From: UBA5078 sp040384465
GTDB lineage: Bacteria > Pseudomonadota > Gammaproteobacteria > Pseudomonadales > Pseudohongiellaceae
Assembly (NCBI GenBank): GCA_040384465.1
Contig: JAZKJF010000019.1
Location: forward strand, 1 to 64,000
Length of the DNA: 64,000 nucleotides
Direction: 5' to 3'
Below are positions 51,742-60,579 of the stretch, piece after piece (the first letter of the stretch is position 1; every line of letters starts with the position of its first letter). The notes beneath the pieces were generated by a model. That model ran no database searches. It was not told where the DNA came from and saw nothing but the letters and a program-made list of their open reading frames with translations. The position numbers and the translations under genes were made by a program.

Positions 51742-52689
51742 TTGAGTACCAAGATTTCATTGCAGGCACAAGTGCCAGATTCCCTCTCGGGGCAACGGCT
51801 GGATCAGGTTGCCGCTGGCGTGTTCCCGGAATATTCACGTGGACGTCTGCAGAACTGGATCAAAGAAGGGCACATGCAGGTCAACGGCAAGGTCTTGCGC
51901 TCCAAGGACAGGATCTATGCGGGGGACAAGCTGTCGCTGGAAACCGAATTGGCGGCCGATGAAACCTGGGTGGCAGAGCCGACAGAGTTGAACATCGTCT
52001 ACGAAGACGACGACGTACTGGTGCTCTACAAACCCGTCAACACAGTCGTGCACCCTGCTGCCGGGAATCGCTCGGGCACTCTGCTGAATGGTTTGCTGCA
52101 TTATTGTCCACAACTGAGTGAAATTCCGCGTGCGGGGATTGTGCATCGCTTGGACAAGGACACCTCCGGATTGATGGTGGTCGCCAAAAATCTGCAGGCA
52201 CACCGTATTCTGGTCAAGCAACTGCAACGCCGCGAAGTCGAACGAGAGTACGAGGCCATCGTCATAGGCGTGATGACGGCAGGAGGAACCGTTGATGTTC
52301 CACTGGGCCGACATCCCGTACACCGTCAGAAACGGGCGGTGATCGAGAATGGCAAGGAGTCGGTGACGCACTACCGCGTGCTCAGCCGCTTTCGCTCCCA
52401 TACTCACATCCGGGTCAAACTGGAGACCGGCAGAACCCATCAGATCAGGGTCCACATGAGCCATATCCGCTACCCGCTGGTGGGGGACCCGCTCTACGGT
52501 GGACGACTGCAGATACCCAAAGGTTGCAGCGGGGCGCTGGCCAAGGTTCTGAAGAGTTTCGGTCGACAAGCGTTGCATGCGCGTCGACTCGGCTTCATTC
52601 ATCCGCGGACTGGCGAGCTATGCAGCTGGGAATCAGAACTGCCTGAGGATATGCAGACGTTGTTGGCGGCCATGCAGGCTGACATGTGA
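51742..52689 (+). CDS. rluD: 23S rRNA pseudouridine synthase RluD
   Basis: Forms pseudouridines 1911, 1915 and 1917 in helix 69 of 23S rRNA; 1915 is then methylated by RlmH, encoded at 6.9 kb. The ~315-residue product has an S4 RNA-binding domain (QRLDQVAAGVFPEYSRGRLQNWIKEG, residues ~15-60) and the synthase core with the catalytic Asp in IVHRLDKDTSGLMVVAKN near 135 and KLETGRTHQIRVHMSHI near 230. TTG at 51742 gives an N-terminus like E. coli RluD; an ATG at 51697 would add 15 residues and lacks a ribosome site. A TATAAT at 51604-51609 and a GGCTCA/TGAGCC hairpin (51632-51646) lie in the leader. Confidence 0.93.
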   Translation: MSTKISLQAQVPDSLSGQRLDQVAAGVFPEYSRGRLQNWIKEGHMQVNGKVLRSKDRIYAGDKLSLETELAADETWVAEPTELNIVYEDDDVLVLYKPVNTVVHPAAGNRSGTLLNGLLHYCPQLSEIPRAGIVHRLDKDTSGLMVVAKNLQAHRILVKQLQRREVEREYEAIVIGVMTAGGTVDVPLGRHPVHRQKRAVIENGKESVTHYRVLSRFRSHTHIRVKLETGRTHQIRVHMSHIRYPLVGDPLYGGRLQIPKGCSGALAKVLKSFGRQALHARRLGFIHPRTGELCSWESELPEDMQTLLAAMQADM

Positions 52690-52727
52690 CCGGTCGTCAA
52701 TATCATTGACCAAAAGCGGAGCTGGCT

Positions 52728-53519
52728 ATGACGACAGCGAATACGTCAACTGTTGCACCAGTGCTGATCCAGCCGTCATGGGCGGCACCCGCTTCTGTCG
52801 TGGCGCTGGTGACTACCCGTCTTGGAGGTGTCAGCAAGTCCCCGTTCAATACCTTCAATCTCGCCCTGCACGTCAAGGATAACCCGGTGGATGTCACCTC
52901 CAATCGTGCGCTCCTGCAGGAACTGCTGGGAGCGCCGTTGCATTTGCAATGGCTTGAGCAGGTGCATGGCACGCAAATCGTGCATGCTGAAGCGGGGGCA
53001 GGTGAGCGTTGTGGCGACGCGGTCTTTGTCGATACCCCGGGACTGGCTGGCGTCGTGATGACGGCCGATTGCCTGCCAGTGTTTCTGGCTGCCCGCGATG
53101 GTCGCAGTGTGGCTGTTGCCCATGCCGGTTGGCGTGGTTTGGCGGACGGTATTCTGGAGCGTACGCTATCCTGTTTTGCAGTTCCTGCCAGTGAGGTCAT
53201 TGCCTGGCTCGGTCCCGCCATCGGGCCTTGTCATTTTGAAGTCGGCGCCGAGGTTCGGGAAATCTTCCTCAATTCCACGGCTGATCCGCTGTTGCGAGAG
53301 CGTCTATGTGCAGAAGGGTTTCGCTTGGCGGAGAGTGCAGACAAATACCTGGCGGATCTCTATGCGCTTGCCAGGCTCAAACTGCTTGCTGCCGGTGTGG
53401 CGTCTGTCAGCGGGGGTGGTTGGTGTACCCACTGTGATGCTTCGCGCTTTTACTCTTACCGGCGCGAGGGAGTCACCGGCCGTATGGCCAGTGTGATCGG
53501 GTTACGTCCCGGTTTTTGA
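52728..53519 (+). CDS. pgeF: Peptidoglycan editing factor PgeF (YfiH, laccase-domain)
   Basis: A cytosolic zinc/copper-site enzyme of the YfiH/DUF152 family, reported to remove wrongly incorporated L-Ser from peptidoglycan precursors; older names include polyphenol oxidase. The 263-residue product shows MTADCLPVFLAARDG near residue 108, the metal-site HAGWRGLADGILE near 127, AWLGPAIGPCHFEVGAEVRE near 160 and the C-terminal CTHCDASRFYSYRREGVTGRMAS. GGAG lies seven bases before the ATG. The rluD-pgeF-clpB order is conserved in gammaproteobacteria. Confidence 0.93.
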   Translation: MTTANTSTVAPVLIQPSWAAPASVVALVTTRLGGVSKSPFNTFNLALHVKDNPVDVTSNRALLQELLGAPLHLQWLEQVHGTQIVHAEAGAGERCGDAVFVDTPGLAGVVMTADCLPVFLAARDGRSVAVAHAGWRGLADGILERTLSCFAVPASEVIAWLGPAIGPCHFEVGAEVREIFLNSTADPLLRERLCAEGFRLAESADKYLADLYALARLKLLAAGVASVSGGGWCTHCDASRFYSYRREGVTGRMASVIGLRPGF

Positions 53520-53561
53520 TTTCTACCCGAGATATCTACTTCTATTCCTTCCGTTGATTCC

Positions 53562-53590
53562 CTTGAATTTGTAGGCCATTACCCACATTA
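53562..53590 (+). promoter_or_regulatory. Sigma-32 (heat-shock) promoter candidate for clpB
   Basis: CTTGAA (53562-53567) and CCCACATTA (53582-53590) are separated by 14 bases, close to the sigma-32 consensus CTTGAA-N11-16-CCCCATNT. The site ends 33 bases before the clpB ATG. clpB is a heat-shock gene in E. coli, so the location fits. Confidence 0.65.
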
Positions 53591-53623
53591 AGTGCTCATG
53601 CTTATTTCCCTTGAGGTGAACAC

Positions 53624-56215
53624 ATGCGCATGGATCAATTGACCAGCAAGCTGCAGGCCGCTCTCTCCGAAGCTCAATCGTTGGCCGTCGGTCACGACAA
53701 CAATTTTATCGAACCTGTCCACTTGATTGCCGCGTTACTCGATCAGAAAGGCGGTTCGGTACGTCCCTTATTGTCGCAAACCGGCTTTAACATTGCCGAT
53801 CTGCGAACCCGCCTGCAGCAGCTGATTGATCGGCTGCCGAAAGTGCAGGGTAACGCCGGGGATATCAGCCTCTCGAATGAACTCGGACGTCTGATGAATC
53901 AGGCTGACAAGCTGGCACAGAAAGGTGGCGACAAGTTTATTTCCAGCGAGTCCATCGTGCTGGTGGCTATGGGTGACAAGGGCGAACTGGGCAAACTGCT
54001 GAATTCCTACGGTGTGAGCGAGAAGGCTTTGGAGAATGCCATTGCCAATCTGCGTGGTGGTGACAAGGTCACTGATGCAGGCGCTGAGGATTCCTGGCAG
54101 GCACTCTCACGTTTTTGCGTGGATCTCACCGAGCGTGCCGCCAAAGGTGAACTTGATCCTGTGATTGGTCGCGACAGCGAGATTCGCCGTACCATCCAGG
54201 TGCTGCAACGGCGCACCAAGAACAACCCCGTATTGATTGGTGAGCCCGGCGTCGGCAAGACCGCCATTCTCGAAGGGTTGGCGCAACGCATCGTCAATGG
54301 CGAGGTGCCGGAGGGTTTGAAGGACAAGAAAATTCTGGCGCTGGACATGGGCTCACTGATCGCTGGCGCCAAGTATCGGGGTGAATTCGAGGAACGTCTG
54401 AAAGGCGTGCTGAATGAACTCTCCAAACAGGAGGGATCGGTCATCCTCTTTATTGACGAGCTGCACACCATGGTCGGCGCGGGCAAAGCTGAGGGTGCGA
54501 TGGATGCAGGCAACATGCTGAAGCCCGCACTGGCTCGTGGTGAGTTGCACTGCGTGGGCGCTACGACGCTCGACGAATATCGTAAGTACATCGAGAAGGA
54601 TGCCGCGTTAGAGCGCCGCTTCCAGAAAGTACTGGTCGATGAGCCAAATGAGGAAGATACCATCGCCATTTTGCGTGGTCTCAAGGAGCGCTATGAAGTT
54701 CACCACGGCGTGCAGATTTCTGATGCCGCCATCATTGCTGCTGCCCGTTTGTCTATGCGTTACATTCCAGACCGCCAACTCCCCGACAAGGCTATCGACT
54801 TGATCGACGAAGCTGGCAGTCTGATCCGCATGGAGATCGATTCCAAGCCTGAGGAGATGGATCGGCTGGAGCGCCGCCTGATTCAACTGAAGATCGAACG
54901 TGAGGCTCTCAAGAAGGAGGAAGATGAGGCCTCGCGTAAGCGCAAAGAGAAGCTCGCAGACGAGATCAAGAAGTTGGAACTGGAATTTTCTGACCTCGAA
55001 GAGATATGGAAAGCCGAGAAAGCGTCGGTGCAGGGAGCCCAGTCCATCAAGAGCAATCTGGAGCGTGCGCGTAATGAGCTGGAGCTGGCACGTCGTGCGG
55101 GCGATCTGGCGCGCATGTCTGAACTGCAATACGGCATCATTCCGAATCTGGAGAAGACCTTGGACATGTCGGCCCAGGCCGAGATGATGGACATGCGTCT
55201 GTTGCGCAGCCGTGTGACAGAAGAAGAGATCGCCGAGGTGGTCTCGCGCTGGACTGGCATCCCCGTTTCCAAAATGTTGCAGGGCGACAAGCAGAAATTG
55301 CTGGCGATGGAGGACGCATTACATAAGCGCGTCATTGGTCAGCACGAAGCGGTATCGGCGGTGGCCAATGCGGTGCGACGTTCGCGGTCGGGTTTGTCCG
55401 ATCCGAATCGTCCCAATGGTTCCTTCCTGTTTCTTGGTCCGACAGGGGTGGGCAAGACCGAATTGTGCAAAGCACTGGCGGAGTTCCTCTTTGATACGGA
55501 AGAGGCAATGGTGCGGATCGACATGTCCGAATTCATGGAGCAGCACTCTGTGGCCCGCCTGATCGGTGCGCCACCCGGCTATGTCGGGTATGAAGAAGGC
55601 GGGTATCTGACGGAGGCTGTGCGTCGTCGTCCTTATTCCGTCCTGCTACTGGATGAAGTGGAGAAAGCGCACCCGGATGTCTTCAATATTTTGTTGCAGG
55701 TGATGGATGACGGGCGTCTGACAGATGGTCACGGTCGCACGGTGGATTTCCGCAACACGGTCATCGTCATGACGTCGAATCTCGGTTCTGATCGAATTCA
55801 GGAAATGATGAGTGAAGGCGTGCCCGATGAGCGAACCTACGAGCGCGTTAAAACCGAAGTGCTCTCGGTGGTGGTCCGACATTTTTCGCCCGAATTTGTG
55901 AACAGAATTGATGAGACAGTGGTCTTCCATCCGCTGCTGAAGTCTCAAATTCGTGGGATCGCCGACATTCAGATCGAATTGCTCAACAAGCGCTTGCAGG
56001 ACAATGATCTGCGCCTGGAGGTCAGCGATGCGGTATTGGAGAAAATTGCGGATCTGGGATACGACCCGGTTTACGGTGCCCGCCCCTTGAAGCGAGTGAT
56101 TCAGAACCGTATTGAAAACTCGCTGGCGCAAAAAGTGATCAAGGGTGACTACGAACCTGGCGATTGTATCTTCATCGATGTTGACGATGAGCAATTCCGT
56201 TTCAGTAAAAAGTAA
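53624..56215 (+). CDS. clpB: ATP-dependent chaperone ClpB
   Basis: Hexameric AAA+ disaggregase that rescues aggregated proteins with DnaK. The 863-residue product has the full layout: N-domain (residues 1-145), first AAA+ module with Walker A GEPGVGKTAI near 206, the coiled-coil middle domain (residues ~410-520, rich in Glu/Lys heptads), second AAA+ module with Walker A GPTGVGKTEL near 605, and the C-terminal D2-small domain (YGARPLKRVIQNRIENSLAQ). It lacks the ClpA/ClpC tripeptide for ClpP docking. GAGGTG lies six bases before the ATG. Confidence 0.97.
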   Translation: MRMDQLTSKLQAALSEAQSLAVGHDNNFIEPVHLIAALLDQKGGSVRPLLSQTGFNIADLRTRLQQLIDRLPKVQGNAGDISLSNELGRLMNQADKLAQKGGDKFISSESIVLVAMGDKGELGKLLNSYGVSEKALENAIANLRGGDKVTDAGAEDSWQALSRFCVDLTERAAKGELDPVIGRDSEIRRTIQVLQRRTKNNPVLIGEPGVGKTAILEGLAQRIVNGEVPEGLKDKKILALDMGSLIAGAKYRGEFEERLKGVLNELSKQEGSVILFIDELHTMVGAGKAEGAMDAGNMLKPALARGELHCVGATTLDEYRKYIEKDAALERRFQKVLVDEPNEEDTIAILRGLKERYEVHHGVQISDAAIIAAARLSMRYIPDRQLPDKAIDLIDEAGSLIRMEIDSKPEEMDRLERRLIQLKIEREALKKEEDEASRKRKEKLADEIKKLELEFSDLEEIWKAEKASVQGAQSIKSNLERARNELELARRAGDLARMSELQYGIIPNLEKTLDMSAQAEMMDMRLLRSRVTEEEIAEVVSRWTGIPVSKMLQGDKQKLLAMEDALHKRVIGQHEAVSAVANAVRRSRSGLSDPNRPNGSFLFLGPTGVGKTELCKALAEFLFDTEEAMVRIDMSEFMEQHSVARLIGAPPGYVGYEEGGYLTEAVRRRPYSVLLLDEVEKAHPDVFNILLQVMDDGRLTDGHGRTVDFRNTVIVMTSNLGSDRIQEMMSEGVPDERTYERVKTEVLSVVVRHFSPEFVNRIDETVVFHPLLKSQIRGIADIQIELLNKRLQDNDLRLEVSDAVLEKIADLGYDPVYGARPLKRVIQNRIENSLAQKVIKGDYEPGDCIFIDVDDEQFRFSKK

Positions 56216-56614
56216 GAGACACGGACTCTGCAGTCAGTCTGTAGACCATATAAACGCTTGACATTGCCACGATTGGTGGGAAAATTAGCAGCGTTTTTGG
56301 TTTACAGACTGATCAGATCAATCCCCCACCCGATCTGCTTCAGTGGTTGTCCGGCAAAAAAATACCGGACACCATGACTACCCTAGGTGTCAAACAACGT
56401 CCACCTTAGGCTCCGCACGTTACCGCGTAGAGAGCCGCCCGGAGTCAACCAGAATTCAGTCGAGTCACGTTTTTGCTCGGCAACTGGTTGGTGTCTCCCA
56501 GAATCTATTATCAGTCAGTATTGCCATCGTTGCCTCGCGCAGGCGATTTCATTGCTATTGCAGCGCGCGTTGATGGCTCAACAATCGACATGACAGCACA
56601 GAGGTTTATTCAAA
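56216..56614 (+). promoter_or_regulatory. ilvB promoter and structured leader
   Basis: A 399-base gap with no protein gene. TTGACA at 56258-56263 is a good -35 element, with a weak -10 (AAAATT, 56281-56286) 17 bases on. Downstream, GGTTGTCCGG (56345-56354) can pair with CCGGACACC (56365-56373) across an A-rich loop. Immediately after comes an 11-codon frame, MTTLGVKQRPP (56374-56409), whose DNA itself contains an imperfect hairpin CCTAGGTG/CACCTTAGG. The arrangement recalls a biosynthetic attenuator, but the Thr-Thr-Leu-Gly-Val peptide is only mildly enriched in regulatory amino acids. Confidence 0.4.
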
Positions 56615-58339
56615 GTGGAATTATTATCCGGCGGTGAAATGCTCATTCGGGCGTTGCACGACGAAGGCGTTGACATGATTTACGGTTACCCTGGTGGTGC
56701 CGTGTTGCACATTTATGATGCCCTGTTCAAACAGGACAAGGTCGAGCACATTCTTGTACGTCATGAGCAGGCGGCGACTCACGCTGCTGATGGCTATGCG
56801 CGTGCGACCGGCAAGCCTGGTGTGGTGCTGGTGACTTCGGGCCCAGGTGCTACCAATGCGATCACCGGTATCGCCACAGCGTTCATGGATTCAATCCCCA
56901 TGATCGTTATCTCTGGCCAGGTCCATAGTTCGCTCATCGGTTCCGATGGTTTCCAGGAGACTGACATGGTCGGTATCTCCCGTCCGATCGTGAAGCACAG
57001 CTTTATGGTGCAGAACCCGGAAGATATCCCCATGATCGTTAAGAAGGCCTTTTACATCGCCACGACTGGCAGACCTGGGCCTGTTGTCATCGATATTCCG
57101 AAGGACGCGACGGATCCGACCAAGAAGTTCAAGTACCACTATCCAGAGTCGGTCAAGCTGCGCTCCTACTCGGTGCCCAGTAAGGGGCACACCGGGCAGA
57201 TCAAGAAGGCCGTGGAGATACTGCTGGCCGCCAAACGGCCCATGATCTACACCGGTGGTGGTGTGGTGCAAGGCAATGGCAGCGATTTGTTGAAGGAGTT
57301 GGCACGTCTGCTCAACTATCCTGTAACCAATACGCTGATGGGTCTCGGGGCTTATCCGGCGACTGATCGACAGTTCCTTGGCATGCTCGGCATGCATGGT
57401 ACTTATGAAGCCAACATGGCCATGCATTTCAGCGATGTCGTATTGGGTATCGGCGCCCGGTTTGATGATCGTGTCACCAACAATATCTCCAAGTTTTGTC
57501 CTGGGGCCAAGATTCTGCACGTGGATATTGACCCCGCTGCCATTTCGAAAACTGTGTCGGCCGATGTTCCTATCGTCGGCTCAGTGACCAGTGTGCTTGA
57601 AGAAATGCTGGAGCTGATCAAGCAGTCCGACTCTCGCGTCGATACCCAGTCCTTGGACTTGTGGTGGCAACAGATCGAGGGGTGGCGCGCGAAAGACTGC
57701 CTGAAAGTCACGCCTGCTGACAACGATGTCATCAAGCCGCAGCAGGTCATTCAGTGTCTGTATGAGATCACTAACGGCGAGGCGTATGTGTCCTCTGACG
57801 TTGGTCAGCATCAGATGTTTGCGGCACAGTATTACAAGTTTGACGAGCCGCGCCGCTGGATCAACTCCGGCGGTCTGGGCACCATGGGCTTCGGATTCCC
57901 CGCTGCTATGGGTGTACAGCTGGCATTCCCGGATGCGGTGTCCGTCTGCGTGACTGGAGAAGGCAGCTTTCAGATGAATCTGCAGGAGCTGGCAACCTGC
58001 ATGCAGTATCGACTGCCAGTGAAGATTGTCTGCCTGAACAACGAGGCCTTGGGCATGGTGAAGCAGTGGCAGGATATGCAGTACGGCGGACGGTATTCGC
58101 ACAGTACGTATTCCGAGTCGCTGCCCGATTTTGTCAAACTGGCAGAGGCCTATGGTCACGTCGGTATTCGAATTACGAAATTGTCGGACCTCAAAGAGAA
58201 GATGACCGAGGCGTTTGCACTCAAGGATAGACTGGTATTCATCGATGTTCTGGTTGACCCGATGGAGCACGTGTATCCGATGGCGATCGCGGGTGGTGCG
58301 ATGAAAGATATGTATCTGAGCAAGACGGAGAGAACCTGA
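56615..58339 (+). CDS. ilvB: Acetolactate synthase large subunit
   Basis: ThDP- and FAD-dependent enzyme that joins two pyruvates, or pyruvate and 2-oxobutyrate, in valine, leucine and isoleucine synthesis. The 574-residue product has the ThDP Glu in RHEQAATHAADGYARATGKPG near residue 50, FAD-site segments in the middle domain, and the ThDP-magnesium motif VCVTGEGSFQMNLQELATCMQYRLPVKIVCLNN near 445. It is of the IlvI type used in pseudomonads. It starts with GTG at 56615, with GAGG ten bases upstream, and is followed one base later by ilvH. Confidence 0.96.
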   Translation: MELLSGGEMLIRALHDEGVDMIYGYPGGAVLHIYDALFKQDKVEHILVRHEQAATHAADGYARATGKPGVVLVTSGPGATNAITGIATAFMDSIPMIVISGQVHSSLIGSDGFQETDMVGISRPIVKHSFMVQNPEDIPMIVKKAFYIATTGRPGPVVIDIPKDATDPTKKFKYHYPESVKLRSYSVPSKGHTGQIKKAVEILLAAKRPMIYTGGGVVQGNGSDLLKELARLLNYPVTNTLMGLGAYPATDRQFLGMLGMHGTYEANMAMHFSDVVLGIGARFDDRVTNNISKFCPGAKILHVDIDPAAISKTVSADVPIVGSVTSVLEEMLELIKQSDSRVDTQSLDLWWQQIEGWRAKDCLKVTPADNDVIKPQQVIQCLYEITNGEAYVSSDVGQHQMFAAQYYKFDEPRRWINSGGLGTMGFGFPAAMGVQLAFPDAVSVCVTGEGSFQMNLQELATCMQYRLPVKIVCLNNEALGMVKQWQDMQYGGRYSHSTYSESLPDFVKLAEAYGHVGIRITKLSDLKEKMTEAFALKDRLVFIDVLVDPMEHVYPMAIAGGAMKDMYLSKTERT

Positions 58340-58340
58340 G

Positions 58341-58832
58341 ATGAGGCACATTATTTCCATACTGCTGGAGAATCAACCTGGCGCCTTGTCACGAGTGGTC
58401 GGTCTGTTTTCTCAGCGCAATTACAACATTGAGTCACTGACTGTGGCACCTACCGATGATCATACGTTGTCACGCTTGACAATCACGACCATTGGCGATG
58501 ACCGCAAGATTGAGCAGATCACCAAACATTTGAACAAGCTTATTGATGTGGTGAAACTGGTTGATCTTACTGAGGGGGCGCATATTGAGCGCGAGCTGAT
58601 GCTCATCAAAGTGAAGGCAACAGGTGTGCAGCGTGATGAGATCAAACGCACAACAGATATTTTCCGTGGCCAGATTGTGGATGTCACCAATACGATTTAC
58701 AGCATTCAGCTGGTGGGAACCTCTGAAAAACTCGATGGTTTTCTGGCGGCGATAAGTGGCACCACTGTACTTGAAGTAGCAAGAACGGGAGTGTCTGGAA
58801 TCTCCAGAGGCGAGAAAATCTTGAGTGCTTGA
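58341..58832 (+). CDS. ilvH: Acetolactate synthase small (regulatory) subunit
   Basis: Regulatory partner of IlvB that carries valine feedback inhibition. The 163-residue product starts with the ACT domain RHIISILLENQPGALSRVVGLFSQRNYNIESLTVAPT, including the Asn/Gly region that binds valine, and a second ACT-like C-terminal half (MLIKVKATGVQRDEIKRTTDIFRGQIVDV). Length is standard. It is followed by a strong bidirectional terminator and the convergent ilvC. Confidence 0.96.
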   Translation: MRHIISILLENQPGALSRVVGLFSQRNYNIESLTVAPTDDHTLSRLTITTIGDDRKIEQITKHLNKLIDVVKLVDLTEGAHIERELMLIKVKATGVQRDEIKRTTDIFRGQIVDVTNTIYSIQLVGTSEKLDGFLAAISGTTVLEVARTGVSGISRGEKILSA

Positions 58833-58850
58833 ACGTTGCTGAATCTGAGC

Positions 58851-58884
58851 AAATAAAAAAGGGCCGTTTGGCCCTTTTTTATTT
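58851..58884. terminator. Bidirectional intrinsic terminator, ilvH / ilvC
   Basis: A perfect 15-bp stem (58851-58865 with 58870-58884) with GGGCC/GGCCC at the tip, a GTTT loop, and A-run/T-run flanks within the stem. It reads as a Rho-independent terminator on both strands and lies between the convergent ilvBH and ilvC genes. Confidence 0.9.
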
Positions 58885-58907
58885 CCGGCATTTACAGGAA
58901 GCGGCGA

Positions 58908-60377
58908 TCAGATGACTTTTTTCATTGCTGTCATATAAGAGCGCAGTTTCTTGCCGATGGCCTCGATCGGGTGATTGCGGATGTCTTGATTCACGGCAAT
59001 CAGCTCAGAGTTTTCGACATTGTTGTCTTTCAGGCTCAAGCCTTTACCAATCACATCAATATCGATCTTCGCCATGAAATCCTTCAGCAAGGGAACGCAG
59101 GCGTGAGAGAACAGGTAGCAACCGTATTCAGCGGTATCGGAAATCACCTTGTTCATTTCGTAGAGCTTCTTGCGGCCGATCAGGTTGGCGATCAGCGGGG
59201 TCTCGTGCAGAGACTCGTAATATGCTGACTCTTCGATGATGCCGCTGTCAGTCATGGTTTCGAAAGCGAGTTCAACACCAGCTTTCAGCATGGCAACCAT
59301 GAGAATGCCGTTGTCGTAGTATTCCTGTTCGCTGATGGCCATCGTACCTGCAGTCGATTTTTCGAATGCGGTCTCGGCAGTGGCGGCACGCCAAGTCAGC
59401 AGTTTCTCGTCGTCGTTGGCCCAGTCTTCCATCATGCCGCTGGAGAACGCGCCGCTGATGATGTCGTCCATGTGCTTCTGGTACAGAGGCGCCATGATTT
59501 CTTTGAGTTCGGCTGCAAGTGAGTTGGCAACCAGCTTTGCCGGGTTGGACAAACGATCCATCATGTTGGTGATGCCACCGTGCTTCAGCCCCTCGGAAAC
59601 GACTTCCCAGCCATGTTGCATCAGTTTGGATGCATAGGCAGGGTCAATGCCTTTCTCAACCATCTTGTTGTAACAAAGGATGGTGCCAGTCTGCAGCATG
59701 CCACACAGAATGGTCTGTTCGCCCATGAGATCGGATTTCACTTCTGCAATGAAGGAGGACTGGAGCACTCCAGCACGGTGACCACCGGTTGCGGCGGCGT
59801 AGGCTTTGGCGATCTGCAGTCCGTCGCCTCGGGGGTCATTTTCAGCATGTACAGCAATCAGTGTGGGAACACCGAAACCACGCTTGTACTCTTCACGTAC
59901 CTCTGTACCTGGGCATTTAGGCGCCACCATGACTACAGTCAGGTCTTTGCGGATCTGCATGCCTTCTTCGACGATGTTGAAACCGTGCGAGTAGGCCAGG
60001 CAGGAATCTCTCTTCATCAAAGGCATGATTTCTTTAATGACTGGTGTGTGCTGCTTGTCTGGTGTCAAGTTGAGAACGAGGTCTGCCGTGGGGATGAGTT
60101 CTTCATAGGTGCCGACTTTGAAACCGTTTTCAGTAGCGTTTTTCCAGGATTGACGCTTTTCGGCAATGGCTGCCGCGCGCAGCGTGTAGGAGATATCCAA
60201 ACCGCTGTCACGCATGTTCAGACCCTGATTCAGGCCTTGGGCTCCGCAGCCGATGATGACAATCTTCTTGCCTAGTAAGCAGTTAACGCCGTCAGCAAAT
60301 TCGCTTCGGTCCATAAAGCGGCATTTGCCCAGTTGTTGCAGCTGCAGCCGCAATGGCAGAGTGTTGAAGTAATTCAT
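58908..60377 (-). CDS. ilvC: Ketol-acid reductoisomerase (class II, long form)
   Basis: NADPH- and magnesium-dependent enzyme converting acetolactate to dihydroxy-isovalerate (and the isoleucine analogue). At 489 residues it is the class II form of enteric bacteria, with duplicated C-terminal knotted domains, not the ~338-residue class I form. It begins NYFNTLPLRLQLQQLGKCRFM like the E. coli protein; the Rossmann motif IVIGCGAQGLNQGLNMRDSG is near residue 36 and PKCPGTEVREEYKRGFGVP near 152. It is divergent from ilvY. Confidence 0.96.
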   Translation of the reverse strand: MNYFNTLPLRLQLQQLGKCRFMDRSEFADGVNCLLGKKIVIIGCGAQGLNQGLNMRDSGLDISYTLRAAAIAEKRQSWKNATENGFKVGTYEELIPTADLVLNLTPDKQHTPVIKEIMPLMKRDSCLAYSHGFNIVEEGMQIRKDLTVVMVAPKCPGTEVREEYKRGFGVPTLIAVHAENDPRGDGLQIAKAYAAATGGHRAGVLQSSFIAEVKSDLMGEQTILCGMLQTGTILCYNKMVEKGIDPAYASKLMQHGWEVVSEGLKHGGITNMMDRLSNPAKLVANSLAAELKEIMAPLYQKHMDDIISGAFSSGMMEDWANDDEKLLTWRAATAETAFEKSTAGTMAISEQEYYDNGILMVAMLKAGVELAFETMTDSGIIEESAYYESLHETPLIANLIGRKKLYEMNKVISDTAEYGCYLFSHACVPLLKDFMAKIDIDVIGKGLSLKDNNVENSELIAVNQDIRNHPIEAIGKKLRSYMTAMKKVI

Positions 60378-60579
60378 GGTGGTTCTCCGGTGTCAGTGTC
60401 AGATCGAGTTGAATTGGCTTTACCGATTCTCCTGCACATCACTCGCATGCGCTCGCAGGGTTCTCGGAAGAGTGGCGCGAATAATAGGCGATTCTTATAG
60501 TTGCGTAAAACGATATGTCTGCAACAATATGTTTCGAATTATGAAATGTATTGAATGCCATAGTGCTGCTGAGGTTTAT
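60378..60579. promoter_or_regulatory. ilvC-ilvY divergent control region
   Basis: On the minus strand, TTTACG (60504-60509) and TATTAT (60481-60486) with a 17-base spacer form a likely ilvC promoter. An inverted repeat GTTGC/GCAAC (60500-60504 and 60521-60525) overlaps the -35, and a LysR-type box TTTCGAATTATGAAA (60532-60546) lies next to it toward ilvY. This matches the tandem-operator plan by which IlvY activates ilvC and represses itself in E. coli. GAGG at 60571-60574 is the ilvY ribosome site. Confidence 0.55.

Noticed and set aside
56343..56573. 76-codon frame in the ilvB leader
   Set aside because: It crosses the hairpins, lacks a ribosome site and reads as Ser/Arg-rich noise.
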